Assembly (NCBI GenBank): GCA_963841445.1
Contig: CAWJCP010000002.1
Span: 992,001-1,056,000, forward strand
Direction: 5' to 3'
Source of the DNA: Mayfieldus sp963841445
Lineage (GTDB): Bacteria > Actinomycetota > Thermoleophilia > Solirubrobacterales > 70-9
Length of the DNA stretch: 64,000 nt
Below the pieces are notes generated by a model. It was not told where the DNA came from and did not search any database. It saw nothing but the letters and a program-made list of their open reading frames with translations. The translations under genes and the position numbers were made by a program. Shown here piece by piece: positions 16,576-26,419 of the stretch (its first letter is position 1; every line of letters starts with the position of its first letter).

Positions 16576-18434
16576 CCGGCTTCCCTCCCGTGCTGGGCAT
16601 CGAGCCAAACTCCGAGTGTGAGGATCGGCCACAGCGCCGCGCTGTTGTCGCGCCGCCCTGACTGGTGCTGGCGCACCAGATCGGCGACGCCGACCCGCTC
16701 GAACCAGCCGTCCCGGAACAGAGCGCCGTCACGCAACTGACCCTCGAGCAGTCCCGCCAGCGGGCCCCGAAGCCACTCCGCGACGGGGACGTTGAAGGCG
16801 GTCTTTCTCGGCGGCGAGCTGAGGCCGAGGCGATCATCGAGGATCGTTCGAAGCAAGCGCTTGCCCGGCCGGGCGACGTGCTGACTCGCCGGAACCAGCG
16901 CAGTGAGCTCGGCCAGCTCGCGATGAAGATACGGGGTGCGAAGCTCCAGCGAGGCGAGCATGCTTGCGCGGTCGGCCTTCGCGAGCACGTCGTCGGGAAG
17001 CCAGCGCCGCTGGTCGAGGCGCAGGAAGCGCCCGGCGACGGTCCCTTCCTCCTCCCCGATATCGTCGCTCAGTAGCTGTGGCAACCCGTTTCGCTGGCCG
17101 CGGCCGAGCCTGGGCCCGTAGAGGGTCGGCGTCAGGTGGCGCCGCCCGTCGCTGACCCAGTCGACGTGGCGCTCGAGCATCGTTTTCGGCTCCAGCACGT
17201 CGGCGAGGCGCTTGGCGCGACCGGGTGCACCGCGCTTGATCGCCGCGGCGCCGAGCGCTGCGATCGGCCGCGGTACCCGCCCGCCGAGGCGATGGGCGCG
17301 GGTAAGCCAGCGGTAGCGCGGATAGCCGCCAAAGAGCTCGTCCGCGCCCTCGCCCCCGACCACGACGGTCACGGTCTCGCGGGCGAATTCGGAGAGCGCG
17401 TGGGTCGCAAGCAGCGAGGGGTCGGCAAGCGGCTGATCGAGTCGCGCCAACACCGAGGCCGCACCGCCAGCGACGTCATCCACCCCTAGGCACAGCTCAT
17501 GGTGCTCGGCCCCGATCGTCTCCGCGACCTCACGGGCCCGGTGCGTCTCGTTGACGGAGCCGACGTCATACCCAACCGAGAACGTCTGCAGGGGATGCCT
17601 TGACTCCTGCGCCGAGATCGCTGCAACCAGGGTCGAGTCCACGCCGCCACTCAGAAAGACCCCCAGCGGCACGTCCGACAGCATGCGGCTACGTACGGCG
17701 CGCCGCAGGACGGTCTCGGTCTCCCCCACGAGCTCGTCGTAGTCGAGCGGCGGATCGTCCACCTCGAGCGGCGGGCTCCAGTAGCTCGACGTCCGCGCGC
17801 GCCTGCCCGGCTCCCAGACGAGCAGCGACGCGGGCGCCAGCTGCGAGACCCCACGCACGATCGAGGCGGGCCCTGGAACGTAGCCGAGGACGAAGTAGGC
17901 ATCGACGACCTCGGGCGAGAGCTCGCTTGGCGAACCCGAGGGGGCGAGCAGCGCCGTGAGCTCGGAGGCAAACGACAGCGACCCTTCGCGCTCGCGGTAG
18001 AAGAGCGGCTTCTCCCCGAACCGATCGCGTCCGAGGATCAGGCGCCGCTCGGAAGCGTCCCAGATCGCGAAGGCGAACATGCCCTCCAGCGCGTGCACGA
18101 GGTCTTCGCCGTGATCCTCGTAGAGATGAACCAGCACCTCGGTGTCGGTCCGGGTGGCAAGGCGGTGGCCGCGGTCAAGCAACTGCTCGCGCAGGGCAGG
18201 ATGGTTGTATATCTCCCCGTTCAGCGCCGCCCATACGGTCCCGTCCTCGTTGCTGAGCGGCTGATGGCCGCCCTCGACATCGATGATGCTCAAGCGGCGG
18301 GCGCCCAGCGTCATCCCACCTCGCGGGTCGCCGTGAACCCCCTCGTCGTCCGGACCGCGGTGCTCCAGGGCGGCGTTCATCAACAAGACGGCGCTTGCGC
18401 CGTCTTGACCACTAGCGCCGCAGATGCCGCACAC
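16572..18434 (-). CDS. asnB: Asparagine synthase (glutamine-hydrolysing)
   Basis: 620 residues. The N-terminal class II amidotransferase domain starts with the catalytic Cys2 (CGICG; GTG start at 18434) and has HRGPDDEG and LNGEIYN. The C-terminal ATP-pyrophosphatase domain has the loop SGGVDS at 262-267. It makes asparagine or, in polysaccharide loci, amidates a sugar uronate or amino-acid substituent. The location among glycosyltransferases suggests a glycan-tailoring role, but that is an inference. It overlaps the GT4 upstream by 23 bases and the GT4 downstream by three. Confidence 0.9.
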   Translation of the reverse strand: MCGICGASGQDGASAVLLMNAALEHRGPDDEGVHGDPRGGMTLGARRLSIIDVEGGHQPLSNEDGTVWAALNGEIYNHPALREQLLDRGHRLATRTDTEVLVHLYEDHGEDLVHALEGMFAFAIWDASERRLILGRDRFGEKPLFYREREGSLSFASELTALLAPSGSPSELSPEVVDAYFVLGYVPGPASIVRGVSQLAPASLLVWEPGRRARTSSYWSPPLEVDDPPLDYDELVGETETVLRRAVRSRMLSDVPLGVFLSGGVDSTLVAAISAQESRHPLQTFSVGYDVGSVNETHRAREVAETIGAEHHELCLGVDDVAGGAASVLARLDQPLADPSLLATHALSEFARETVTVVVGGEGADELFGGYPRYRWLTRAHRLGGRVPRPIAALGAAAIKRGAPGRAKRLADVLEPKTMLERHVDWVSDGRRHLTPTLYGPRLGRGQRNGLPQLLSDDIGEEEGTVAGRFLRLDQRRWLPDDVLAKADRASMLASLELRTPYLHRELAELTALVPASQHVARPGKRLLRTILDDRLGLSSPPRKTAFNVPVAEWLRGPLAGLLEGQLRDGALFRDGWFERVGVADLVRQHQSGRRDNSAALWPILTLGVWLDAQHGREAG

Positions 18435-19599
18435 GGGCCGAAATCCCTCCTTCCTCGTTGGTCGACGGGCTGCTCATCTCGAAGATGAGAGCCTCGACGG
18501 CGGCGGCGTGACGCTGCCACGTGAAAGCCGCTGCTCGCCGCATGCCTGCGCGACCCAGGTTCTCCGCGAGGTCCGTGTCGGCGAGCAGGTCACCAATCGC
18601 GGCGGCGACCGCAACGTGATCGCGGGCATCGACCAAGCGACCCGTCTCACCGTCGACCACGGCGTCAGCTGCCCCTCCGGCGGCACCCGCAACGACAGGC
18701 AGCCCGCGGGCGCTCGCTTCCAGGTAGGCGATTCCAAATCCCTCGCCGCCGATTCCATCTCCAGGCGTTCGGCTGGGCATCGAGAAGACATTGGACTTCA
18801 GCAGCCATTCGTCCCGATCGGAATCGGGGATCTGGCCGAGGAACAGCACCGCATCGGAGACGCCCTGTGCCTCGGCGAGATGTTCGAGCCAGTTCCGCAG
18901 GGGCCCGTCGCCGATCACAACCCAGCGCACGCCGGGGATCCGAGACCTGATCAGAGGAAGAGCTCGGATCATCACATCGTGCCCTTTGTAGGTCTCCCGA
19001 AGGCGGGAGACGGTAACGACCGTCGGCACCTCATTCCGGTGGGCGACGCCGGTGGCGGGTGTGTCGACACCCGGATGGACGACATGGACTCGGTCGGCGT
19101 TCGCTCCCGCCTCCAGTGCGATCTTCCTCGTGTGCCGGCTCACGGCGACGACCGCATCCGCTCGCCGGAGCGCCGAGCTGACCAGGCCCGGCCGGTGCCG
19201 TGCCTCGTCAGCATGCAGATATTGGATCACCTTCGATTCGAGCGAGCGACGGATGACCGCGGCCGCAGGGGCGACGACAGCGTGGCCGCTGATGACCACG
19301 TCCGGTCGAAAACGAAACCCATGGGCCACGCCCACGGCATTGAGCCGGGCTACTCCAATGCGATGCCTGCGTCCGCCGGCGGAAGGTACGCGTACGACGT
19401 CGCCGCTGTTTCGAATCGACCGGGGCGATTCGGGGCCCAAGGCGACAACCCTCACTTCGGCGGCATGGAGGTTGGCCACCAGCCTGGACATGGTCAGCTG
19501 AATCCCGCCGCGGCTCGGCGGGTAATCCGGGGTGAGGACGAGCACGCGCGGCGAGCCGTCCTTCCCTGGATCATGGAACGGCGATGCGCTCACCGGCAT
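18412..19599 (-). CDS. GT4 glycosyltransferase
   Basis: 395 residues from the ATG at 19599, chosen because PRVLVLTPDYPPSRGGIQ should lie close to the N-terminus; the frame is open for 95 more codons into the upstream gene. The GT-B fold has a C-terminal donor domain with VPTVVTVSRLRETYKGHD and the E-x7-E motif in GGEGFGIAYLEASARGLPVVA. It transfers a sugar from a nucleotide donor; the specificity is unknown. It overlaps the preceding GT4 by 10 bases and asnB by 23, so it is part of a tightly packed operon. Confidence 0.85.
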   Translation of the reverse strand: MPVSASPFHDPGKDGSPRVLVLTPDYPPSRGGIQLTMSRLVANLHAAEVRVVALGPESPRSIRNSGDVVRVPSAGGRRHRIGVARLNAVGVAHGFRFRPDVVISGHAVVAPAAAVIRRSLESKVIQYLHADEARHRPGLVSSALRRADAVVAVSRHTRKIALEAGANADRVHVVHPGVDTPATGVAHRNEVPTVVTVSRLRETYKGHDVMIRALPLIRSRIPGVRWVVIGDGPLRNWLEHLAEAQGVSDAVLFLGQIPDSDRDEWLLKSNVFSMPSRTPGDGIGGEGFGIAYLEASARGLPVVAGAAGGAADAVVDGETGRLVDARDHVAVAAAIGDLLADTDLAENLGRAGMRRAAAFTWQRHAAAVEALIFEMSSPSTNEEGGISARVRHLRR

Positions 19600-20687
19600 G
19601 CGTTCCGCACGGCTTCGATCAGGCGGCGACGAAAGACATGCCGATCCCACTGGAGCGCGTGGTCGCGAATCTGACGCGGGTCGTACGAATCGGGATCGAA
19701 GCGCGTGATGGCTGCCGCGATCGAAGCGGCTGTCTGGGTCTCGAAGAGATCCCCCGTCACTCCTGGGACGACGGTGTGCTTGGCACCGCCGCTCCCGAAA
19801 GCCAGCACCGGCCGGCCGCACGCCATGACCTCGAGGGGCAGCAGCCCGAAGTCGTCCCGACTCGGGAACACGAGGGCCTGGCACCGCTGCATCAAGTCCA
19901 CGAGCTCGTTGTCTTCGAGATGGCCGGTGAACTCCACGTTGGGCGGCGCACCGGCACGAAGGCGCTCGAGTGCAGGCCCGTCCCCGGCGACGACGAGGCG
20001 ATGGGGAAGGTCGCGAAACGCATCGATCGCAATCGCAGCCTTCTTATAGGGCTCCACGAGGCGTCCGCAGAACAGGTAGTAGTCATCGGGCCCCCCGCCG
20101 CCAGGCGCGGGTTTGAAGATCTCGCAGTCCACGGGGGCCCCGATCACGTCGGCTTCCCGACCGTAGAAACGAGATATCTGCTCCGCGACGTAGGGGGATT
20201 GGGTCAGAAAATGGTCGACTCGTTCCGCCGCTCGGCGATCTGCCCTTCGCAGCGCTGATGAGAGCGCGTCGAAAGCTGCGGCGCTGAGCCGGCCGCGCGC
20301 GCGCTCGAGCCGGTAGCTGTCGGTCATCGTCCACGCGAAACGCAGTGGGCTGTGGCAATAACAGACGTGCAAAGCGTCGTTCTCGGTTCGGAATCGAAGC
20401 GCGAACGCATAGCTGGATGTGAGAAGGACGTCGGCCTCCGGCAGGTGCGTCCGATCCACCAATATCGGCAGAAGCGGCGCCGCCAGCCTGTAGTGCTTCA
20501 GCACCCGGCGACGGGGCGGCAGCAGAGTTCGAAATCGGCTTTCGACTCCCATTCGCCGTGCAACCTCGGAGCGGCCGGCTATGGCGTACACGGGCGACTC
20601 AGGGAAGGCGTGGGCAATCTCCTGGGTCACGCGTTCCGCCCCACCGTAAGTCTCCATGAAATCGTGGGCGATGACGACGCGGGTCAC
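19590..20687 (-). CDS. GT4 glycosyltransferase (WbaZ-like mannosyltransferase type)
   Basis: 365 residues from the GTG at 20687; an ATG at 20771 would add 28 residues that look non-conserved. RVVIAHDFMETYGGAERV at the N-terminus, and CYCHSPLRFAW in the acceptor domain, resemble WbaZ-type mannosyltransferases. The donor domain has YYLFCGRLVEPYKKAAIAI and DDFGLLPLEVMACGRPVLAFG with the conserved Glu. It is the first gene of the minus-strand run GT4-GT4-asnB-GT4-GH and divergent from the GT gene at 20924. The mannose specificity is an analogy only. Confidence 0.82.
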   Translation of the reverse strand: MTRVVIAHDFMETYGGAERVTQEIAHAFPESPVYAIAGRSEVARRMGVESRFRTLLPPRRRVLKHYRLAAPLLPILVDRTHLPEADVLLTSSYAFALRFRTENDALHVCYCHSPLRFAWTMTDSYRLERARGRLSAAAFDALSSALRRADRRAAERVDHFLTQSPYVAEQISRFYGREADVIGAPVDCEIFKPAPGGGGPDDYYLFCGRLVEPYKKAAIAIDAFRDLPHRLVVAGDGPALERLRAGAPPNVEFTGHLEDNELVDLMQRCQALVFPSRDDFGLLPLEVMACGRPVLAFGSGGAKHTVVPGVTGDLFETQTAASIAAAITRFDPDSYDPRQIRDHALQWDRHVFRRRLIEAVRNACR

Positions 20688-20923
20688 TGGTTCATCTTTG
20701 CTGCTCGAAGGTCGTCCGGCCAGCGCTTGCTGACGCGTGTTAAAGACCAATCTGTCGAACTCTCGCCACATGTGGTGGCCTTGCGCCTTGCGCGCCCCTG
20801 AACGCCGGGCTGACGATAGGCAAGGTTTGACTCCGCCGCGAAGGTTCCGAGCCCGCGGTGTGACGCGACCAGAACGCAGACTCCCTCACCGGCCAACCTA
20901 ATCCCATCATCTAGGTTCACGCC

Positions 20924-22066
20924 ATGGGATCGGCCCATCCGCTGCGAGCTCTGATGGTTGCTCCGTTCGAACGAGGCCTCGATCACGGTGGCTCGCAACG
21001 GGCAACGGCGATGGCGGAGCGGCTGGAAGAGCGCGGCGCGACAGTCGATTGGCAGGTAGTGGAGTCGAGGCCGATCGAAACCGCCGACCGGCTTCGCTCG
21101 TTGCTGACCCTGCGCCCCGCCATCGTCGAGCAGTATCCGCGCGGCGCCACGGACAGTAATACGGCAGACGTCGCCATAGCCTCGCACTCATATCTGGTGC
21201 CGCAGTTGGCGCCGCTGCCCGCAACGGTCGTGCGAGCGATCGATTTTCACAATCTCGAATGGCGTCATCTGTCTGACACCGCCGCGCACGCAACCGGCGC
21301 CCGGCGGGTCCACCTCCATGTCCAGAGCCGGCTGCTGCGGCGCTTCGAGGAAGGCGCGATCCGCGCTTGCGAAATCTCCCTGTTCACCAGCCCCGAAGAG
21401 CTGGGCTGGGCGCAATCTGTGGCACCGGGCTCGTCTCTGCAGCTGCTGCCCTCCGTACTTCCAGTCGCCACCGAACGAGCGGCGTTGGCGCTCGAGGGAC
21501 GGCGGGCCGAACGGAACGAGGCCGGCGCTGAGCCGGAGCTTCTCTACGTGGGAACCCTCAGCTTCCCGCCCCATATGGGGGCGCTGCGCGACTTTCTTGT
21601 CACGGTATGGCCTGCGATCAGAAAACAGCTGCCCGGAATCCGGCTCACGATCGCGGGCGACTGTACGAAAGAGGACCGACTCGGCCTCAGCACTCACCCC
21701 GGCGTCAGCGCCCTCGGCTTCGTCGACAAGATCGGGCCGCTGCTCGAGCGCAGCGCTGCTGTGGTGATGCCGACGAGCGGCCTCGCCGGCACCAGCATGA
21801 GAGCGCTGTACTACGCCCTGGCGGGGGTCTGGGTGATCGGGACCCCGGCAGCGTTCCGCGGCCTGGGCTGGCAGATGGGCAGGGTGGCAGAGAGCCCCGA
21901 CCAGTGGGCGCAGGCGGTCCGCGAAGCGGCGGAACCAAACCCCCAACAACGTCAGCGCCTTAAAGCGGCGCGCGTCGCCGCTTTGGCCCTGCAACGCGAC
22001 CCCACGCCCTGGGACGAGCTCGTGAATCGCGTCAGGCTGGCGAGCGGCGCCTCGCAGGCAGGGTGA
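20924..22066 (+). CDS. GT-B glycosyltransferase with degenerate donor motif
   Basis: 380 residues. The N-terminal start is typical (LRALMVAPFERGLDHGGSQ), IDFHNLEWRHLSD lies in the acceptor domain, and LLYVGTLSFPPHMGALRDFL opens the donor domain. The usual E-x7-E is not clear: the matching segment reads VVMPTSGLAGTSMRALYYALAGVWVIG with no acidic pair. It may belong to a divergent group or have altered donor binding. It is followed after 12 bases by the polymerase gene. Confidence 0.75.
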   Translation: MGSAHPLRALMVAPFERGLDHGGSQRATAMAERLEERGATVDWQVVESRPIETADRLRSLLTLRPAIVEQYPRGATDSNTADVAIASHSYLVPQLAPLPATVVRAIDFHNLEWRHLSDTAAHATGARRVHLHVQSRLLRRFEEGAIRACEISLFTSPEELGWAQSVAPGSSLQLLPSVLPVATERAALALEGRRAERNEAGAEPELLYVGTLSFPPHMGALRDFLVTVWPAIRKQLPGIRLTIAGDCTKEDRLGLSTHPGVSALGFVDKIGPLLERSAAVVMPTSGLAGTSMRALYYALAGVWVIGTPAAFRGLGWQMGRVAESPDQWAQAVREAAEPNPQQRQRLKAARVAALALQRDPTPWDELVNRVRLASGASQAG

Positions 22067-22078
22067 TGTCAGCATGAT

Positions 22079-23668
22079 TTGGTCTCGGCAGGCCCCAGAA
22101 CCGGCCTCGTGATGGACACGACGATCAGAGAACACGCAATACGCGCGGTGCGACCATCGAGCTTGGCGCACCTCAGGGGCTGGCGCAAGCGGACATTCGA
22201 GCTTTGGCCAGTGGCCGGCGGTGTGGCGATCGCGGCGTTCGGTGGCTATCTGGCAGGAAACGGCTACTGGACCCTGGCCGGTGCGGTGGTGTTCACCCCG
22301 GTCTTCATGATCATCGCCGCGGCCGCCCCGGAGCGCACGGCCTTAGGTCTCATCGTGGCGCTGCCGTTCATGTTCTACCCCGCCACAGTAGGTGGTTTCT
22401 CGCTGTTCCTGGCCATCCCCACGTTCGGGTTCACGGGGCTGATGCTGATGACCCGCCAGCGCAGTTCGCTGCACGGCATGCGGGGCGTATTCCCAGTGGC
22501 GACCTTCGCCGTGGTGGTCGCGATCGGGATCTACACCTCCGCCGCCTCCGTAGACCTCGCGACTTCGTTCAGCCGCCTGCTCTACCTGTTTCTATTTGGC
22601 TGGTTTGCCTGGTCCCTCGGCACGGCGCTCTTTGCCGGTCGGCTCTCACGTGAGCAGGTTGCCCGGGCAGTGGTATGGAGCGGGGCGATCGCAGCGCTCG
22701 CGGTCCTGATCCAGTTCCTCGTTCAGTTCGGAGAGGGCAAGGAAAGCGTGATCGATTGGCTGCGCAGTGTCCAGGCCACCTTCGCAGGCGAGCGTGCAGC
22801 GAACATCAGCACGATCAACTGGGTGGTCAACGATTTCGGCCTGCTGCGGGGGATCTTCCCGTTCATGTCGCCGCCGATGGCGGGGCAGTACCTGATGCTG
22901 TGCCTTGTTTCGGCGTTCTGGCTGCGGCGCGAGCGAAGGGATCCGACCCCCGCCGGATCGGCTTTGCAGCTTGCCCTCATTGTGCTGATCACCGCCGCCC
23001 TGCTGGTGACCTTCTCCCGCCAGGCATGGATCGGAGCGCTTGTGGGCGTGATCGCGCTCGGCATCAAGCGCAGGCCAGTTTGGATGTTCGCCGTGATTGC
23101 CGAGATGTTCCTGATATTCACGGTCGTTCCGATCCCAGGGGGTCACGGCTCGTTTGGCGATTATCTGCTCACCGCTTCGGATACTTCGACGACCTCGTCG
23201 GGAACCCGGGTAGCTCTCTGGAGCCAGGCCATCGACCTCCTACCCAACCATCTTCTGCTCGGCGTCGGCCCCGGCCTATATGGGACCCTGAACCCCGACC
23301 CTGCGAACCCGGTCTACTACGCTCACAACGTCTTTCTCGACGAGCTGGTCGAGCTGGGGGCCCTGGGCGGGTTAGCGTTTATCGCGGTCTTCGCGCTCGG
23401 CTTGCGATCGGCGTTCAAGCGCTCGGCGACGCTCGCCTTCGCAATGCTGACCGCCTACGTGGTGGCGAACCTCTTCGACGACGTGCTCTTCACCCCCCGG
23501 AACGGACTTCTGCTGGCCGTGGCCTTCGCGCTCATCGTCGGCGGGCCAGAAAAGCGCGAAAGCGATAGACAAGGCGAGGCGTCAAAAGACCAGCTTCGTC
23601 AGGGGCATGCAAATAAAATGCACGAGCGAACCCTGGCTTCGGCACAATCTGCTGCGGCTCACCGCTAG
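22079..23668 (+). CDS. O-antigen ligase/polymerase-like membrane protein (Wzy_C)
   Basis: About 529 residues (518 if the ATG at 22112 is used), with around twelve hydrophobic helices. The large extracytoplasmic loop contains VALWSQAIDLLPNHLLLGVGPGLYG and YYAHNVFLDELVELGALGGLAF. The His and the surrounding H-N-x-F/L-D motif are characteristic of the WaaL/Wzy (PF04932) family. It probably polymerises or ligates the repeat unit outside the membrane. It sits between a GT and the Wzz/BY-kinase gene, a classical Wzx/Wzy arrangement. The hydrophilic tail after residue 490 is unusual and may be non-conserved. Confidence 0.85.
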   Translation: MVSAGPRTGLVMDTTIREHAIRAVRPSSLAHLRGWRKRTFELWPVAGGVAIAAFGGYLAGNGYWTLAGAVVFTPVFMIIAAAAPERTALGLIVALPFMFYPATVGGFSLFLAIPTFGFTGLMLMTRQRSSLHGMRGVFPVATFAVVVAIGIYTSAASVDLATSFSRLLYLFLFGWFAWSLGTALFAGRLSREQVARAVVWSGAIAALAVLIQFLVQFGEGKESVIDWLRSVQATFAGERAANISTINWVVNDFGLLRGIFPFMSPPMAGQYLMLCLVSAFWLRRERRDPTPAGSALQLALIVLITAALLVTFSRQAWIGALVGVIALGIKRRPVWMFAVIAEMFLIFTVVPIPGGHGSFGDYLLTASDTSTTSSGTRVALWSQAIDLLPNHLLLGVGPGLYGTLNPDPANPVYYAHNVFLDELVELGALGGLAFIAVFALGLRSAFKRSATLAFAMLTAYVVANLFDDVLFTPRNGLLLAVAFALIVGGPEKRESDRQGEASKDQLRQGHANKMHERTLASAQSAAAHR

Positions 23669-23693
23669 GGCCCCCCGGCAAATTTCCCTCGGC

Positions 23694-25229
23694 TTACGAA
23701 TACGCTGCGTAGTAGCCGTATTGCTCCGCATCGCGATGGCCTAGGCCTGTGACGACGATGCCCGTTGGGCGCTCGGGATAGTGCTGGAGCGCTGTCTTGG
23801 CCGCCAGCGCCTGCTCCCGCGTCGTCTGCAGCGAGCGAATGCAAACCAGCACGCCGTCCACCTGCGGTAGCAGCTCCCGCGTGTCCGCCACCGAGAGCAG
23901 CGGGCTGCTGTCGAGTACCACCACCTCATACGTTGACGTGACGGCCTCGAGGAACTCGCGGAGGCGTTCGGATCCCAACATCTCCGCCGGCTGGGGCGAG
24001 GGGGTCCCGGCCATGATGCAGACCAATGTGCTCTGGCGATCTAACGGCAGCGGTCCGTTCCGTCCGTTCTGCGATGGAGCGAGCTCAACCGTCTGCAATA
24101 TCTCCGCCGGCTCGGCACGCCTGGCCAGATAATCGGTCAGACCGGGCGATGCGGCCAACCCAAGCCGCTGCGCGAGGCTGGAGCGCCGCAGGTCGCACTC
24201 CACCAGCAGCGTCTGCTTCCCGGCGATCACCGATGCGCAGGCGAGCGACGCAGCTACGGTCGACTTTCCTTCCCCTGCAAGTGGACTGGTGACAAGAATC
24301 GACCGCAGAGGGGAGTCGACGGAGAGGAACTCCAAGTTGCGCCGCAGGATGCTGAACGCCTCCTGGTCCTCAGCGAACTCGCCGGCGTGGCCGTTGACGC
24401 TGCGCACCACCTGGCCCATGGCGTCGTTTCGGACGTGTCCCAGCAGGGGGAGGCTGAGTTGCTCCTGTATCTCGCGACCCCCACGCAAGCGACGATCGAG
24501 TGAATCGCGCAGGAAAGCGACGAAGAACCCGAGCGCGAGTCCGAGCAGGAGCCCAAGCATGGTGCTGCGCCTGGTTCGCGGTGATGCCAGCGCCCCCGGC
24601 TCTTGAGCCCGCTTGACCACGTCAGCGAATTGCGAGCTGCCGCTCAAGAACTCGATCCGACTGATCTGCTCGATCAACGCAAAGCGCTGCGCTTGATCAG
24701 CGGGGGATTCGCCGAGGCGATTCACTCTCCGCCGCAGGTTGCCCAGTGTCTCGGTGAACTGGGCACGCCCCCTGCGATTGATGTCCTTCGCCGCCGCTTT
24801 GGCGAATGCGTTCGCAAGTCGCGTCGCAAAGCGGCCCGAGCTCCAGATTGCCGTCACCTTGACCAGGTACGAGGATGGGTCCACCGCACTGCCGACGGCG
24901 GCCTCGATCTGCCTTGCCGAAACCCGATCACCCAGCTCGCGCTTCACCTCTCGTGCCACCTTGGGCTCGTGGATGGTCGCCGCCCTTCCCTGCGGTGTCT
25001 GCTCGGCGGGCACATTCGGGCTCACCGACCCCCCGGGCAGAAGAGCCAGCTGCTGCGAGACGTCCTGAATCCCGATGTCGGCGCTGGCGCTATAGACCTT
25101 GGGCTGCCGGGAGGAATACACGTACGCGACCGCTGCGGCGACGATGGCAATCAGAGCTATCACGAACGCCTGATCGCGAAGAACGCGCAAATAGTCCCGA
25201 AGGGTCGCGTAACGAGGATTGTCGCTCAT
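23694..25229 (-). CDS. Wzz-type chain-length determinant fused to BY-kinase
   Basis: 511 residues from the ATG at 25229. A Wzz domain spans two membrane helices (near 16-34 and 225-243). The cytoplasmic tyrosine-kinase domain has Walker A SPLAGEGKST, Walker A' LLVECDLRRSSL and Walker B YEVVVLDSSPLL. It ends in a Tyr cluster (QYGYYAAYS) that would be autophosphorylated. Such proteins control polysaccharide chain length and export. Fusion of the two domains in one chain is the Gram-negative Wzc layout. The gene is convergent with the polymerase gene. Confidence 0.9.
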   Translation of the reverse strand: MSDNPRYATLRDYLRVLRDQAFVIALIAIVAAAVAYVYSSRQPKVYSASADIGIQDVSQQLALLPGGSVSPNVPAEQTPQGRAATIHEPKVAREVKRELGDRVSARQIEAAVGSAVDPSSYLVKVTAIWSSGRFATRLANAFAKAAAKDINRRGRAQFTETLGNLRRRVNRLGESPADQAQRFALIEQISRIEFLSGSSQFADVVKRAQEPGALASPRTRRSTMLGLLLGLALGFFVAFLRDSLDRRLRGGREIQEQLSLPLLGHVRNDAMGQVVRSVNGHAGEFAEDQEAFSILRRNLEFLSVDSPLRSILVTSPLAGEGKSTVAASLACASVIAGKQTLLVECDLRRSSLAQRLGLAASPGLTDYLARRAEPAEILQTVELAPSQNGRNGPLPLDRQSTLVCIMAGTPSPQPAEMLGSERLREFLEAVTSTYEVVVLDSSPLLSVADTRELLPQVDGVLVCIRSLQTTREQALAAKTALQHYPERPTGIVVTGLGHRDAEQYGYYAAYS

Positions 25230-25442
25230 TGATCCGTACTCCGCAGCCATGCAGGCGGCTGCCCGACACTCATTATGCGCCGCTCTTGGCCCCTGCCCTA
25301 AACGGCAACCAAATTATTAGCCAGATCGAACGACGGCGCGCCATTCCATGCTTATCGCAAGCTACCGGCCATTCAGCGCAACGGGCGGGCCTGGGATGAG
25401 TTGGCGCGGCGGCTGGCCGCGCTATGCGCCGCAGCGCAGCCC

Positions 25443-26354
25443 TCAGGACGATATGTGACCGTTCAGCCGTCGCAGCTCGGCGATGCGGGCGCGGGAGGAT
25501 GCCAGCCAAAGCAGCGCGTCGAAGCTTCCCCTCCCCTCGCCCAGTCGCCTCGCGAGGATCGGCAGCGCGCGCCCCGCCCGCACGACCTCGCGCGCCAGGC
25601 GAAGCGGATACGGGACCGCGCTGGGAGGCTGGCTGCGGATGTCGCTCACGCCCTGGGCGACGGCGCGCCGGTGAAACCACTGCTTGGTGAGGCGCTCGGA
25701 GGGGACGCGGTGCACCACCTCAGCGTTGGGCCAATAGACGATCTGCAGCCCGATGGCAAGGAGCCTGCCCAGCAGCTCGATCTCGCCGTTGGAGACCAGC
25801 GTCTTTCCGACCCGATCAAGCCCGGGCCGGAACGGCTGCGACCCGGGCAACGCCGAGCGCAGCACGGCGAAGTTGGCGCCGAACGGCAGCGGCGGACCCG
25901 AGATCGGAAGCGGGTGGGGTCCGAGGTCGTACTCCGAGAGGTAGCTGAGCCGCTTCTGCGTCACCCAGCGCGGCAGCTCCCCCTCCAGGCCCAGCGTGAT
26001 CCGCCCACCGAGAGCCTGGCAGTGCGTCTGAGCGAACCCGTCGGCGATCGCCCTCGCCCAGCCCGAAGCGACCAGCGTGTCGTCGTCCAGGAAGGCGATG
26101 ATCTCTCCTCGCGACTCGGCGACGCCGCGGTTTCGCGCCGCGTTGAGCCCGCTCTGCGGTTGGCGTACGCAGGAGGCGCGCAGTCCCCGGCGCGCAAACG
26201 TCTGGACCACCGGCTCGACGGGATCGGGCGAGCCGTCGTCGACGACGACGACCTCGAAGCCGGCGAAGCCCTCGGATTGATCAGCAAGGCTCTGCAGGCA
26301 GTCGGCGAGCAACTCGGGTCGCCCGCACGTCGGGATCACGACCGAGAGGCGCAT
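25443..26354 (-). CDS. GT2 glycosyltransferase
   Basis: 303 residues with the GT-A start MRLSVVIPTCGRPELLADCL. VVVVDDGSPD and the metal-binding IIAFLDDDTL follow, then QSGLNAARNRGV and an acceptor region with NGEIELLGRLL and VVHRVPSERLTKQWFHRRA. It should add one sugar to a lipid-linked intermediate. It lies downstream of the glf remnant on the same strand. Confidence 0.85.
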   Translation of the reverse strand: MRLSVVIPTCGRPELLADCLQSLADQSEGFAGFEVVVVDDGSPDPVEPVVQTFARRGLRASCVRQPQSGLNAARNRGVAESRGEIIAFLDDDTLVASGWARAIADGFAQTHCQALGGRITLGLEGELPRWVTQKRLSYLSEYDLGPHPLPISGPPLPFGANFAVLRSALPGSQPFRPGLDRVGKTLVSNGEIELLGRLLAIGLQIVYWPNAEVVHRVPSERLTKQWFHRRAVAQGVSDIRSQPPSAVPYPLRLAREVVRAGRALPILARRLGEGRGSFDALLWLASSRARIAELRRLNGHISS

Positions 26355-26419
26355 CAGGATCTGCGACGCCGGAGAAATTTCGACCTCGCCCTCACAGCGA
26401 GAGCTCGAAAGTCACCATC

